Of a stretch of 64,000 nt of DNA, positions 19,071 to 27,714 are shown piece after piece; positions within the stretch are counted from its first letter, which is position 1; every line of letters begins with the position of its first letter. The translations under genes and the position numbers were made by a program. This DNA comes from Rhodopseudomonas palustris JSC-3b (lineage in GTDB: Bacteria > Pseudomonadota > Alphaproteobacteria > Rhizobiales > Xanthobacteraceae), in contig KI632513.1 of NCBI GenBank assembly GCA_000504425.1, positions 261,130 to 325,129 on the forward strand, written 5' to 3'. The notes beneath the pieces are model-generated. The model was not told where the DNA came from. It made no database searches and worked only from the letters and a program-made list of their open reading frames with translations.

Positions 19071-19400
19071 CGGCACTCTTGCAGGGACGCGGGCCTGACG
19101 GCCCGGTCGGCTTCTCGCCAAGGCAAATAGCCTTAACAATTGGTTAGTATCGCCTCCGGTCGCCATCAGGTCCATGACCGTGGCGGCTGCCCAGGTGCCA
19201 AAGCGGAGATAACGTTAACGGCCAGATCCGGCAGAACCTTGGCGCCGGCTGCGCGCTGGGATTGCAAAAAACTGCCAATGGTCCACGATGGCTTAACTAC
19301 GGCCTACGTCACACGGGCGAATTCAGCCAATTCTACAAGTGACGAGGATCGGTGGGGGAAACGGGCAAAAACGCCCGACATTTCAACAGGAGTGGTAGTG
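19071..19400. other. Divergent intergenic region between PAS kinase and first phasin
   Basis: About 330 bp with no recognised gene. It must contain the phasin promoter and the kinase promoter. The stretch just before the phasin ends in a good Shine–Dalgarno (AGGAG). Confidence 0.5.
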
Positions 19401-19784
19401 ATGGAACAGAATGGGCGGGATCGCTTCGAAATCCCCAAAGAGATGCGCAGCATGGCGGAAGCCGGCTTCGATCAGGCCCGCAAGGCGTTTGAGCAGATGC
19501 TCGCCAGCGCCCAGCAGACCGCAACCGCGATCGAGGGGCGTGGAGCCTCCGTGCGCGAAGGCGCCAAGGACGTCGCCGCCAAGGCGGTGGCCTATGCGGA
19601 ACGCAACGTGACCGTATCGCTCGATTATGCCCAGCAATTGCTGCACGCCAAGGATTTGCCAGAGGTGATGCGGCTGCACACCGAATATGTGCAGGGGCAG
19701 ATGAAGGCGCTCGCCGAACAGGCCAGCGAGCTGGGCCAGATCGTCAGCCGAGCGGCGATGGATTCGACGCGGCCGAAGGACTAG
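19401..19784 (+). CDS. Phasin-family protein
   Basis: A 127-residue amphipathic helical protein: MEQNGRDRFEIPKEMRSMAE, then a long helical segment with ARKAFEQMLASAQQTA and AERNVTVSLDYAQQLLHAKD. This is the phasin pattern. Phasins coat polyhydroxyalkanoate granules and control their size. The ATG at 19401 has AGGAG 8 nt upstream, which rules out the longer upstream frame. A second phasin gene lies 270 bp downstream, separately transcribed or co-transcribed; the two share the 'LAKxLPE' style motif (AKDLPEVMRLHTEYVQGQM). Confidence 0.85.
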   Translation: MEQNGRDRFEIPKEMRSMAEAGFDQARKAFEQMLASAQQTATAIEGRGASVREGAKDVAAKAVAYAERNVTVSLDYAQQLLHAKDLPEVMRLHTEYVQGQMKALAEQASELGQIVSRAAMDSTRPKD

Positions 19785-20054
19785 CGGTCCGCGGCGCCTG
19801 ACGATCCGCTTTAGGGATCGGCGGTGGTTCCGGCCACCGCCGATTCTTCATGGGAACGAGGTGGTTACGCCGCGATCCCGCGCCGCGGAATGATTTATGT
19901 TGCAATGCACAACGAGAGCCGGTAGGTATATTGCCGAGGTTGCTGACAGCAACCCGCAGACCGCCTGACGTGCACGAAGCCAAGCGGCAGGGCGTCATTC
20001 GGTCACCTGTGTTTGAGCCGATTGATTCAACCTTTTTCAGAAGGACGCGTGTGC

Positions 20055-20492
20055 ATGGCCGATTCGACCGATCCCTTCTCTGCTTCCGTATTGCGCTTTC
20101 AGATGCCCGAACAGATGCGGGCCTTTGCCGAGCAGGGGATGTCGCAGGCGCGTGAAAGCTATAGCCGGCTGAAGAACGCCGCCGAAACCCAGAACGATGC
20201 CATCGAGGCGGCGTTCTCGTCGGTCAGCAAGGGCGCTGGCGACTACTCCGCCAAGCTGTTCGACATCGTGAAGTCGAACACCGAGGCCTCTTTCGAACTG
20301 GCGCAGAGCCTGGTCGGCGCCAAGACGCTGCCGGAAGCCTTCGACCTGTGGAGCACCCACACCCGCAAGCAGGTGGAAAGCGTGGCCTCCCAGACCAAGG
20401 AACTGGTGGAGCTGACCCAGAAGGTCGCGAACGACACTGTTGAGCCGCTCAAGGCCGGCGCTTCCAAGATGTTCACCACGCCCGCGGCCTAA
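20055..20492 (+). CDS. Phasin-family protein (second copy)
   Basis: A 145-residue protein starting MADSTDPF. The core includes AEQGMSQARESYSRLKNAAE, SFELAQSLVGAKTLPEAFDL and KQVESVASQTKELVELTQKV, the classical phasin domain seen in alphaproteobacteria. It should coat PHB granules like the preceding phasin. The ATG at 20055 was chosen because conserved sequence begins there. A strong intrinsic terminator follows directly. Confidence 0.93.
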   Translation: MADSTDPFSASVLRFQMPEQMRAFAEQGMSQARESYSRLKNAAETQNDAIEAAFSSVSKGAGDYSAKLFDIVKSNTEASFELAQSLVGAKTLPEAFDLWSTHTRKQVESVASQTKELVELTQKVANDTVEPLKAGASKMFTTPAA

Positions 20493-20518
20493 AACCGCCG
20501 GGTTGATCGCTGCCAATG

Positions 20519-20547
20519 AGCCCGGGATTTGCCCGGGCTTATTTTTT
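20519..20547 (+). terminator. Rho-independent terminator after phasin
   Basis: AGCCCGGG and CCCGGGCT form an 8-bp stem around ATTTG, followed by TATTTTTT. This is a textbook intrinsic terminator for the phasin gene and insulates tRNA-His downstream. Confidence 0.92.
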
Positions 20548-20643
20548 GGGGTAGACGTTCGTCGCAGCCGCCGGTTCGGCCTTGCCAAAACGACGCGTTG
20601 CACCTAGTTTCCGCGCGTTCGCGGCCGACGGCCGCACACGGAT

Positions 20644-20720
20644 GCAGTTGTAGCTCAGCTGGTTAGAGCGCCTGTCTGTGGAACAGGAGGTCGGTGGTTC
20701 GAACCCACCCAACTGTACCA
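20644..20720 (+). tRNA. tRNA-His (GTG), integration site of the island
   Basis: A complete cloverleaf with encoded CCA. The acceptor GCAGTTG pairs with CAACTGT (a G·U at 1:72), and the anticodon loop CTGTGGA carries GTG. The T-arm GGTGG-TTCGAAC-CCACC is perfect. The base before G1 does not supply the usual paired G-1, and the discriminator is A73, as known for many alphaproteobacterial tRNA-His. The 3' 55 bases form the left attachment repeat of the genomic island, so the tRNA stays intact after integration. Confidence 0.96.
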
Positions 20721-20721
20721 C
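20666..20721 (+). repeat. attL: 56-bp direct repeat, 3' part of tRNA-His
   Basis: Starts GAGCGCCTGTCTGTGG and ends CCAACTGTACCAC. It is identical to 35604–35659. Divergence begins immediately outside it on both sides. Together with the integrase next to the right copy, this defines the island ends. Confidence 0.95.
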
Positions 20722-21794
20722 AAAATCAATGACTTAAGTATCGATCACTGCATTTTCGCAGTTTTGAGCGTTTCAAGTCCCGCCCCAGGTCCCACTTTTT
20801 TGATTGTTTGTTTTTGGGCGCTGCCTCCGCGGTGACGGAGGCGAAGGATCGGCCAGCGCCGCTCCAGGTGCAGTTGTAGATCGTTTGATTAGAGCGCGTC
20901 TGTCGTTCTGCCGCCTCATAGCTTCGCCGCTTAAGTCCCTGTGCTCGCCAAGCCCGTTTTGCATGCAGAGGCTTGCCTTCATTATCTAAAAAAGGCGCGA
21001 GTATCTTGGCCAGCATTACGAGGCACACCAAGTGGCCGGCCGCGGCAGCCGCGGCGATCCTCTCAAGTCAAACTGCACGGTTTGCCGATTATCTGGGAGC
21101 GGCGGAAAGCACCCGCTACGCCAAGTGGCGATTGGAGACTTCCGGCGACGCTCAGGTTTCGAATAGGCCCGAACCGCGGGTTTCCGCATAAGACGTCTGA
21201 AGGTCCGACTGCGCGCGTTATAGGCTGCGACGCCGGCATTTGAGCTGGTGGTCCATGCTTAGGCAACCTGCGTTCCTGCCTCAACAGCGCGCGCCAATTT
21301 TGGCCGATGTGGCTATTTCTAGGAATCGTCGATCGTCTGCCAAACCCTGCTCTTCGCACCAGGTCACACATCGCCTTCCGTGCAGAAAAGTCGTTCTTGC
21401 TCCGACCCGATAGCACCAGCGCACCTCGCAGCCGACCGGTTTCGATGTCGGTACGAAGTCGCCCAGCGAGAGGTAGGCAGATACACGTAGTCAATCTATC
21501 GAGCGCATACCGCCTGAAGTCTGTAGTTAGGGTGCTCTCACTACTGGCGACAATTGCCAAGATTAGCTATCAGGAACTAATGCCTTCCCGAGGCGTGAAA
21601 GGCGAACTCTGAACACGTAACTCTGGACGAATTGCAGTCTTGCCCCGTCTCAGCTTTGGTAGCCGCAGTGTCAGAAAGAGATGAAAATTCAATAAGAGTT
21701 GCGCTTCGCTCGCAATAAGAGCGAGTTTGATCATTCAACCAAGATCGTTGCCTCGATATTCGGCTATTCATCACAGAGATTGAGAGTTGTTCAA
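20722..21794. other. Left end of the island: no convincing gene
   Basis: About 1.07 kb with no frame I can support. It contains a degenerate copy of the tRNA-His 5' half (20870–20905). A pair of 12-bp-spaced elements at 20775–20795 resembles the integrase leader at the other end. A 165-codon open frame on the minus strand at 21063–21560 has no recognisable domain or start context. Composition becomes AT-rich towards the operon that follows, whose promoter presumably lies at ~21600–21790. Confidence 0.6.
20870..20905 (+). pseudogene. Degenerate tRNA-His 5' half
   Basis: GCAGTTGTAG is identical to positions 1–10 of the tRNA-His at 20644, and the first 28 bases match with five mismatches (TTAGAGCGC also shared). 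The anticodon arm and the rest decay. It probably marks an earlier integration or recombination event at this tRNA. It is not a functional tRNA. Confidence 0.6.
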
Positions 21795-22310
21795 ATGTCC
21801 GAGCTGCTAAACGTTTGGAGAGAGATTGCCTCAGCGAATCGATTTGCTGAGACGAAGCTAGTATTCTTTGTGGGTCTTTGTTTGGGGCTTCTTGGAATCC
21901 AGAACCAGCAGCCCAGCTCATCTCTAATCATCGATCTAGCCAAGGGCGGCAATCGGAGCGCAATGACGATTGTAGTCATCGTCTGCATGACCATATCAAT
22001 CCTCGCTATCATTCCTCGCTTAACTCCGCCACGTAAGGCCCGCGCTGCAGTTCCGGTAAGTAAATCAAAAAACCCATACTACTTCATGGATGTCGCGACC
22101 TTCGAGTCTAGCAAGGAATGGCTGGAAGCATTGGCTATTGAATTTTCATTCCAAGAACGAAACAGAGCTGAAATGTTGGCTGAGCAGGCTTTTATCGTTG
22201 CCGCGATTGCATCAAGGAAATTCTCCGCATTGCGGTGGTCAATGAACATTCTTCTAGTTGGTTGGCTTGCCTCGTGGCTTCCAGTTGTCGCCATTTGGTT
22301 GAGAGGGTAG
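21795..22310 (+). CDS. PycTM-type Pycsar membrane effector
   Basis: A 171-residue protein from ATG 21795 (a longer TTG-started frame from 21699 is less likely). There are membrane helices at ~21–36 and ~56–74, a cytoplasmic segment, and a third helix at ~147–169. The order NPYYFMDVATFESSKEWLEAL, then AEQAFIVAAIASRKFSALRWSM running into the last helix, is the pattern of the Pycsar transmembrane effector domain. In known Pycsar systems such effectors respond to cCMP or cUMP and impair the membrane, aborting phage infection. It is the first gene of a four-gene operon ending in a nucleotide cyclase; the kinase gene starts 4 bp after its stop. The sequence is AT-rich relative to the host. Confidence 0.82.
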   Translation: MSELLNVWREIASANRFAETKLVFFVGLCLGLLGIQNQQPSSSLIIDLAKGGNRSAMTIVVIVCMTISILAIIPRLTPPRKARAAVPVSKSKNPYYFMDVATFESSKEWLEALAIEFSFQERNRAEMLAEQAFIVAAIASRKFSALRWSMNILLVGWLASWLPVVAIWLRG

Positions 22311-22314
22311 TGAC

Positions 22315-24540
22315 ATGGAATTGGATGATGATGTAGCTGTCCTCGAAAGGTGGCTTGAGGCGCTTCCTAGCGCCGCGGTCTATGATTCAAAAATCGAAGG
22401 GGCGGCTAGCAGACAGGGCTATCTCGATCAAATTTGCGGAATTAGTGACCCTCCAGTTCTGATGCTCGCTTATCTACAGGATGAATGTGACGAATTAGGT
22501 TCATTCCTCACTTTGGCTTACGCCGCTCCCATCGGAATTAGCACCGCGACTCTGCGCAGTCGCGTAAAGCTCAAAATAGTCGATGATAGAAATAGTGCGA
22601 TCAAGTTATCGCGGCGCTCGTATCTCAAGTTTCTAAAAGAACAAGGTGATGAGTACGAAGGTGGCAGAATTTATGTCCTTCCCGCCAATGGAAAGATTAC
22701 CTTGTTGGAGTCCAAGGCGAAGGTGCTTCACGGAGACGCCCCGGGGCTTGCGATCGCATTTCTTCCTAAGTCTGCTGAGCTGTCTCAGCTCATTCTAATG
22801 CAATTGGAGGTAGCTAGGCGTCAGTTCTTTTCTGAAATAGCGCGTTCCAGAGAGGAGCGAATTGCGCATTCGCTCAATTCGATGGTCGAATTACTTTCTA
22901 CAGATCCTTCTACAGCGAGGATTTGCGAGCTTACGCGGCTGTACTGTCGTTCGCAGTCGCTTGCGCTATACGAACTAAAAGGGAATAGTTACGTATGCAT
23001 CGATTACTCGTCCGAGAAGCGTAATCGAAAGTGGCCTGTTCCTATACCGGTGTCTGTAGCTTGCGATTTGGTAGAAGAGCATAATATCTTACGAAGTCAC
23101 ACATTCGGGAAGAGGGTTCCTGGGCAACTTTCAAAGATATTCAAGGGTGATCCTTGGATGATTGTGCCTTGTTTGACCGATGCTGTTAATGTGTACGACG
23201 GACTTAGTACTAAGTTCACTCAGTATCTAATTGTAGCCATTGGGAAGCTCGACTCGTCATACTTGGGCAATGACTACAGTCGAACTGACCTAAACGTTGC
23301 AAAGAGTCTCGCGGCGCTTCTATCGAATCATCTGCCGTACATAGATGCGTCAACTACTTATCTAGAGTTGTCCAATGAGCTTGAGCAGCGGGGCCTGCGG
23401 GGGCTTGATTTAAAGTGGATTTATGAGCTCGCGCGACCAATTATTCCTGGTCTGAAGAGTATCGGAGTTTTCCCTGAATTTCCTTCCTCCGAGGGTGCTC
23501 AATTCGAGCCGGAAGACTTTTTGATCACTGATGGTACAGTTTACGCATCTGAGATTACCGACCGTGGGTATGGGTCGTGCCTGGCCACAACAAGATTGGA
23601 TAGAAGTAAACTTCGTTGCAGGGTTTTCAAGGCAGCTACAGAGTATCATAGTGAGCAAAAGATCGTTGTCGCCTTTGAATATGCTGTTGTCCAGCATGTT
23701 CATATGAGGTTGTTGGATGCGGTTCTGGAGCATCTTCGCAGTGCATGCCAAGTTGTGGACTTCCGCGCATATAGCTTAGGGACGCAGGCGCAGGTTCGTC
23801 ACGTTATTCGAGGCTCTCTGTCCGCTGCGATAGCTAATGTTGAGCTTATCTCACAGAGGGTTCGATTGTATTCACGCATGCCGACAAAGATGATGAAGCT
23901 GTTCGGTACGCCGACAATGATAACAAGCTTTGACGATGCATTATTGTGGCTGAATGAGGCGTATGCGTTGGCAGACGCGCCTAGATATCTGTTGGATGGC
24001 TTTTCCGAATCTTCAATTAGATGGTCTGACGTTGATCCGAGTGAGCTGGTCAGTGAGACGCTTGCTATCAATCGGGGCGAAATTCGACGGCGCGCACTGC
24101 GCGTCGAGGTAATCATTAGTCCAGAAATGAAGAACAGGTGGATATCTGCCGATAGAGAATTTTTGAAGATTGTGATTTTCAATCTAATTGACAATGCGGT
24201 GAAGTATTCATTTCAAGATCGTCGGTTGACGGTGGAGTTGAGTTTTGTGAAGGGTAATCGGTGGCGTTTTGAGGTTAGCAATTTCGGCGTGCCGATTGAT
24301 GCGGAGGAACGTGAGAGGATATTTGATCCATGGGTGCGCTCGTTTCGTCAATACCTTGCGACGCGGCGTCCTGGTACGGGGTTAGGATTAGCAGTAAGTA
24401 GACGTATTCTTGAAGCGCATGATCGGGCAGCCGTTCTCGATTTTGAGTCAGAGGTGATTTCGAAGAAACCTCTGATCGCAGCTACAACATTCTTCTTCGA
24501 GTTGGATGTGAAGGGAAAAGGGGAGGCGTCGCGCCAGTGA
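22315..24540 (+). CDS. Soluble sensor histidine kinase of the Pycsar-like operon
   Basis: A 741-residue protein with no membrane segment. The C-terminal third is a histidine kinase. A HisKA-like H-box has H496 (VRHVIRGSLSAAIANVEL), with Ser in place of the usual Pro. The N-box is FNLIDNAVKYS (N627), G1 is VSNFGVPI (654–661), the F-box is IFDPWVRS, and G2 is GTGLGL (687–692). The ATP-binding elements therefore look intact. Residues ~170–340 may be a GAF-like sensory domain; the first ~160 are unrecognised. The start at 22315 has AGAGGG upstream. Its stop overlaps the receiver gene by 4 bp. It should phosphorylate that receiver; the stimulus is unknown. Confidence 0.8.
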   Translation: MELDDDVAVLERWLEALPSAAVYDSKIEGAASRQGYLDQICGISDPPVLMLAYLQDECDELGSFLTLAYAAPIGISTATLRSRVKLKIVDDRNSAIKLSRRSYLKFLKEQGDEYEGGRIYVLPANGKITLLESKAKVLHGDAPGLAIAFLPKSAELSQLILMQLEVARRQFFSEIARSREERIAHSLNSMVELLSTDPSTARICELTRLYCRSQSLALYELKGNSYVCIDYSSEKRNRKWPVPIPVSVACDLVEEHNILRSHTFGKRVPGQLSKIFKGDPWMIVPCLTDAVNVYDGLSTKFTQYLIVAIGKLDSSYLGNDYSRTDLNVAKSLAALLSNHLPYIDASTTYLELSNELEQRGLRGLDLKWIYELARPIIPGLKSIGVFPEFPSSEGAQFEPEDFLITDGTVYASEITDRGYGSCLATTRLDRSKLRCRVFKAATEYHSEQKIVVAFEYAVVQHVHMRLLDAVLEHLRSACQVVDFRAYSLGTQAQVRHVIRGSLSAAIANVELISQRVRLYSRMPTKMMKLFGTPTMITSFDDALLWLNEAYALADAPRYLLDGFSESSIRWSDVDPSELVSETLAINRGEIRRRALRVEVIISPEMKNRWISADREFLKIVIFNLIDNAVKYSFQDRRLTVELSFVKGNRWRFEVSNFGVPIDAEERERIFDPWVRSFRQYLATRRPGTGLGLAVSRRILEAHDRAAVLDFESEVISKKPLIAATTFFFELDVKGKGEASRQ

Positions 24541-25025
24541 GAATTGTACATCTAGAAGATGAGTGGCCGAAGGCGCGCTCGTTAGCCCATCAGCTGCATG
24601 ATCGCATATTTCAGGCTCTTTCACCCGCTGACGCTGTGGAACTGGATCTTCTTGAGGAGGAGAGTCCAGATGAAATTGTTCCGTCGCGAACGGTTGTTAC
24701 TATCGCCGGTGCACGGAACGTTCAGCTGTTCGAGTATCTGTTTGTCATTGATCCGGAGTCACTTGCCCGTATTGCGACGCCAAGTGATGTTGTTGTTGTC
24801 GACATCATGCGGAATGACACCAAGGGGAGATTTGTCAGCATTCTTCCATCGGTCATGAAAGTATTTCGTAGTCAGCCCTTCCAAAAAGACCGGTGGATGT
24901 ATTTCTCGGCATATCCGGAAAACGTGCCCCCTGATTGTGAGCTCAGCGGGATGCAGAAGATGGAGCATAAGAGGCTGATCGAAGTTCTATTCATTAGGCT
25001 TCGCGAGGAGTTTGCATGGATCTAG
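24537..25025 (+). CDS. Stand-alone response-regulator receiver-like protein
   Basis: A 162-residue protein, GTG start, beginning RIVHLEDEW with the acidic pocket E7/D8. The candidate phosphoacceptor is D89 in DVVVVDIMRND, the Ser/Thr switch is S124 in MYFSAYP, and a Lys follows at 141/145. The ~80-residue spacing between acidic pocket and D89 exceeds the usual ~45, so this is a divergent receiver with an insertion. There is no DNA-binding or enzymatic output domain. It overlaps the kinase by 4 bp and the cyclase by 10 bp. I infer it relays phosphorylation from the kinase to the cyclase by protein contact. Confidence 0.65.
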   Translation: MRIVHLEDEWPKARSLAHQLHDRIFQALSPADAVELDLLEEESPDEIVPSRTVVTIAGARNVQLFEYLFVIDPESLARIATPSDVVVVDIMRNDTKGRFVSILPSVMKVFRSQPFQKDRWMYFSAYPENVPPDCELSGMQKMEHKRLIEVLFIRLREEFAWI

Positions 25026-26272
25026 GGGATGGATGGTTTTGTTTTGAGAGATTAGGTAGTGTGCGGCGTCCAGCAGAGTTTCAAAGCGCTGAACTTGACA
25101 ACCTCTTTCTTGACAGCGCTCACGTAAATATTCGCGCTGCATGGTGTATCTCTTGCGTTGATCGGCGATTGATATTCTTCTGGGGAGACCGGAGGCAAAG
25201 ATCTAGCTCGGGTCCGGCATCCGAGGGGCGCTTCGGTTACTATGAGCGTCGCTTCAAGGAAGCGTTTCGCAGCTTTAGTAGCGTAATGCTCGCCGAGCGC
25301 TTTGAGTCGGGGGAAAGTACACCATTGAAGTATGTTGGTGCTCGTTCCACCTCCAGATCGTGTGTGGCGGAGATCTTCGCCGGCCGAGGGCTGCTGTTCT
25401 TCTATATGTTTGAAGATAAGGAAATCTCTGAGGAAGATGCGATAGATCGGCGGTCTTTCCTTTTGCGATGTAGTGAACAAAGTCGGCAGATATGCCGGGC
25501 TGCTCAGTTATTTTTCAGAAATATTCCGGTCGACGTGTTGCGCGCAGATGTTGATGGGGACCGCTTGTTTGAGGAGTATTTCGGCCCTTCAGCGTTCGAT
25601 CCCATCGATGAGCCAGCCGTGCCATTCATTTGGCCATGGCAAAAATGTGTCGAAGTCAGACAGGGAGCCTGCCATCCTCTGGAGATTGATACCGTTTCCT
25701 TAGTGATGGATGTTCGAAATTCGACATCCGCGATGCTCTTGACGGTAGATCCGCCGAAGTTTGCAATGTTTATTGATGAGGTGGTTGAAGCGGCGCAAAG
25801 GATCATTACTAGTCATGGCGGCTACTTCGACAAGGAGACTGGCGATGGCGTCGTTGGACACTTCTGCGTGCCTCAGAGTGATAATCAGTCGAGTGAGACT
25901 GTTTTGAAGGTTCTCGAGGCTGCCAAGATGATGTCGCTAAAAACAACTCAAATCTGCGATGCGTATCAAGACAATTTGAGCTTTTCCCTCCGGGGTCTTG
26001 GGTGTGCCATTGGCCTTTTTGCTGGAAAGGCGGTGTGGCTCGTTTCATGGAAGGGAATAAGAGCAATCGGGAGCTCAGTGGTGAATGCATCTCGAATTTG
26101 TTGCAATGCTGCTGCCGGCGAAGTTGGATACTGCAACGTAATCTCGCGTGTGTTGAAATCCGGGGAGGTGGGACTTGATGTCTTTCCGCTGGATGGAGCG
26201 AAAAGACCAATTGATGTGTCGGAAGTTAGGAAGGCAGCTTTGCCAGAAGCGTCATTTGTCAAGATCGTATAG
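25016..26272 (+). CDS. Class III nucleotide cyclase (PycC-like) of the Pycsar-like operon
   Basis: A 418-residue protein. Residues ~1–225 form an unrecognised N-terminal domain. The C-terminal half is a class III cyclase: metal-binding D232 in VSLVMDVRNST, D277 in DKETGDGVVGHF with the base-contacting Lys K273, and the late helix IGSSVVNASRI with R360. The usual Asn of VNxAAR appears displaced by one (N357), and the Asp of the purine motif before AIG is absent. This could mean a different base specificity or atypical catalysis. In Pycsar systems such enzymes make cCMP or cUMP on infection. Start ATG 25016 has GAGGAG 5 nt upstream. It is the last gene of the operon with the PycTM effector. Confidence 0.8.
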   Translation: MDLGDGWFCFERLGSVRRPAEFQSAELDNLFLDSAHVNIRAAWCISCVDRRLIFFWGDRRQRSSSGPASEGRFGYYERRFKEAFRSFSSVMLAERFESGESTPLKYVGARSTSRSCVAEIFAGRGLLFFYMFEDKEISEEDAIDRRSFLLRCSEQSRQICRAAQLFFRNIPVDVLRADVDGDRLFEEYFGPSAFDPIDEPAVPFIWPWQKCVEVRQGACHPLEIDTVSLVMDVRNSTSAMLLTVDPPKFAMFIDEVVEAAQRIITSHGGYFDKETGDGVVGHFCVPQSDNQSSETVLKVLEAAKMMSLKTTQICDAYQDNLSFSLRGLGCAIGLFAGKAVWLVSWKGIRAIGSSVVNASRICCNAAAGEVGYCNVISRVLKSGEVGLDVFPLDGAKRPIDVSEVRKAALPEASFVKIV

Positions 26273-26530
26273 GGAATCGAAGAGAAAATCGATTGGGAGC
26301 TCGCTTAGAGTTCTTGTCTCTGTGCGGCGTGTAGAGCAGCCATAAGTGCGGAGGCGTTGTTTACACGAGCGGTGAGCGCTGGCTCCGCTTCGAGCACGAG
26401 GTCACCAAGTTGAGGTCGTGACCAAATGAATGTATAAAAATCAACGCTCGTCACCCGGATGGTCCCACTTGTAGGGCGAGATCTCTTGTTGCTCGGTAAG
26501 CTTTACTAGCCGTGACCTTGCCCTCAAGTT

Positions 26531-27477
26531 TTATCCAGGTCTGAGTTCGTTCGGGCGGCTGGATGTGTCCATGTGGGCAGTGGCGGGCGCTGGCGCGGAG
26601 CCTTCGACATAGCGCAGCGCCAGATCCCGACGCGGATTGCAGGTGGCGGCGAACTCGGATGGCGTCTGCCACCCGACCTGTGAGTGCGGTCGTGCATCAT
26701 TGTAGTCGGCTCGCCAGCACCGGAGCGCGACGCGGGCCTGGGGGAGCGAGGTGAACAGTGTTTCGTTCAGCAATACATCCCGCAGCCGGCCATTGAAGCT
26801 CTCGATGAAGGCGTTTTGCATGGGGTTTCCCGGCGCAATGTAGTGCTAGGCGACACGGCTCTGATCGGCCCATGTCAGGATGGCATTGCTGGTGAACTCG
26901 CTGCCATTGTCGCTCACCACCATCTTGGGCTTGCCGCGCTCGGCGACCAGCCGGTCCAGTTCTCGTGCGACCCGGGCGCCCGAGAGCGAGGTGTCGACCA
27001 CCAGCGCCAGGCACTCGCGGGTGCAGTCGTCGACCACAGTCAAAATGCGGAAGCGTCGACCATCGGTCATCTGATCCGACACGAAGTCGAGCGACCAGCG
27101 CTCATTCGGGAGCACCGGCACTGTCATAGGTGCTCGTGTGCCGAGGGCCCGTTTGCGGCCACCCCTGCGGCGTACTGTGAGTTTCTCCTCACGGTACAGC
27201 CGGAACAGCTTCTTGTGATTGACGAGGTAGCCCTCACGCTTGAGCAGGACCTGGAGGCGCCGATAGCCAAAGCGCCGGCGTTCATGGGCGATCTCCCTCA
27301 TACGTTGGCGCAGCCCGGCATCATCGCTCCGGCTCGTCTGATATCTGACTGTCATGCGGCAGAAGCCGATGGCTTTACACGCCCGCCGTTCGCTCATCCC
27401 GTGAATGCCAACGAGATGCGCGACAGCTTTCCGCTTGGCCGCGGGCGTCACCACTTCTTTCCCAGAAGATCCTTCAA
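26531..27477 (-). pseudogene. IS3-family transposase OrfB, amber before the catalytic Glu
   Basis: The integrase-like catalytic domain is recognisable: WSLDFVSDQMTDG (first Asp), VVSDNGSEFTSN (second Asp) and QNAFIESFNGRLRD (Glu). A TAG at 26848–26846 replaces the Trp codon in SRVA-W-HYIAPGK, so the DDE triad is split and the product is inactive. The upstream limit is approximate because OrfB is normally made by frameshifting from OrfA. Confidence 0.85.
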
Positions 27478-27714
27478 GGCTGCATTGTCCAGCATGGCGT
27501 CCGCCAGCAGCCGCTTGAGCCGCGTGTTCTCGTCCTCCAGCGCCTTCAGCCGCTTGGCCTCCGACACGTCCATTCCGCCGAATTTGGCCTTCCATTTATA
27601 AATGCTGGCGTCGCTGACGCCGTGCTTGCGGCACAGATCGGCGACCGGAACGCCAGCCTCGTGCTCCTTCAAAATCCCGATGATCTACTCTTCCGTAAAG
27701 CGGCTGCGCTTCAT
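27448..27714 (-). pseudogene. IS3-family transposase OrfA, amber at codon 10
   Basis: From ATG 27714 the frame reads MKRSRFTEE, then TAG (27687–27685) where Gln is expected, then IIGILKEHEAGVPVADLC and a helix-turn-helix (ADLCRKHGVSDASIYKWK). The leucine-zipper-like tail ends at 27448. A single C-to-T change explains the stop. The 88-codon length is otherwise normal for OrfA. A restart within the remaining 74 codons is possible but would lose the N-terminus. Confidence 0.85.

Noticed and set aside
20539-20721. Protein frame antisense to tRNA-His (GGFEPPTS-type)
   Set aside because: Known spurious translation of tRNA genes; the same string reappears at the right attachment repeat.
21063-21560. 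165-codon minus-strand frame at the left end of the island
   Set aside because: No domain, no ribosome-binding site, and composition unlike its neighbours; kept only as part of an uncharacterised region.
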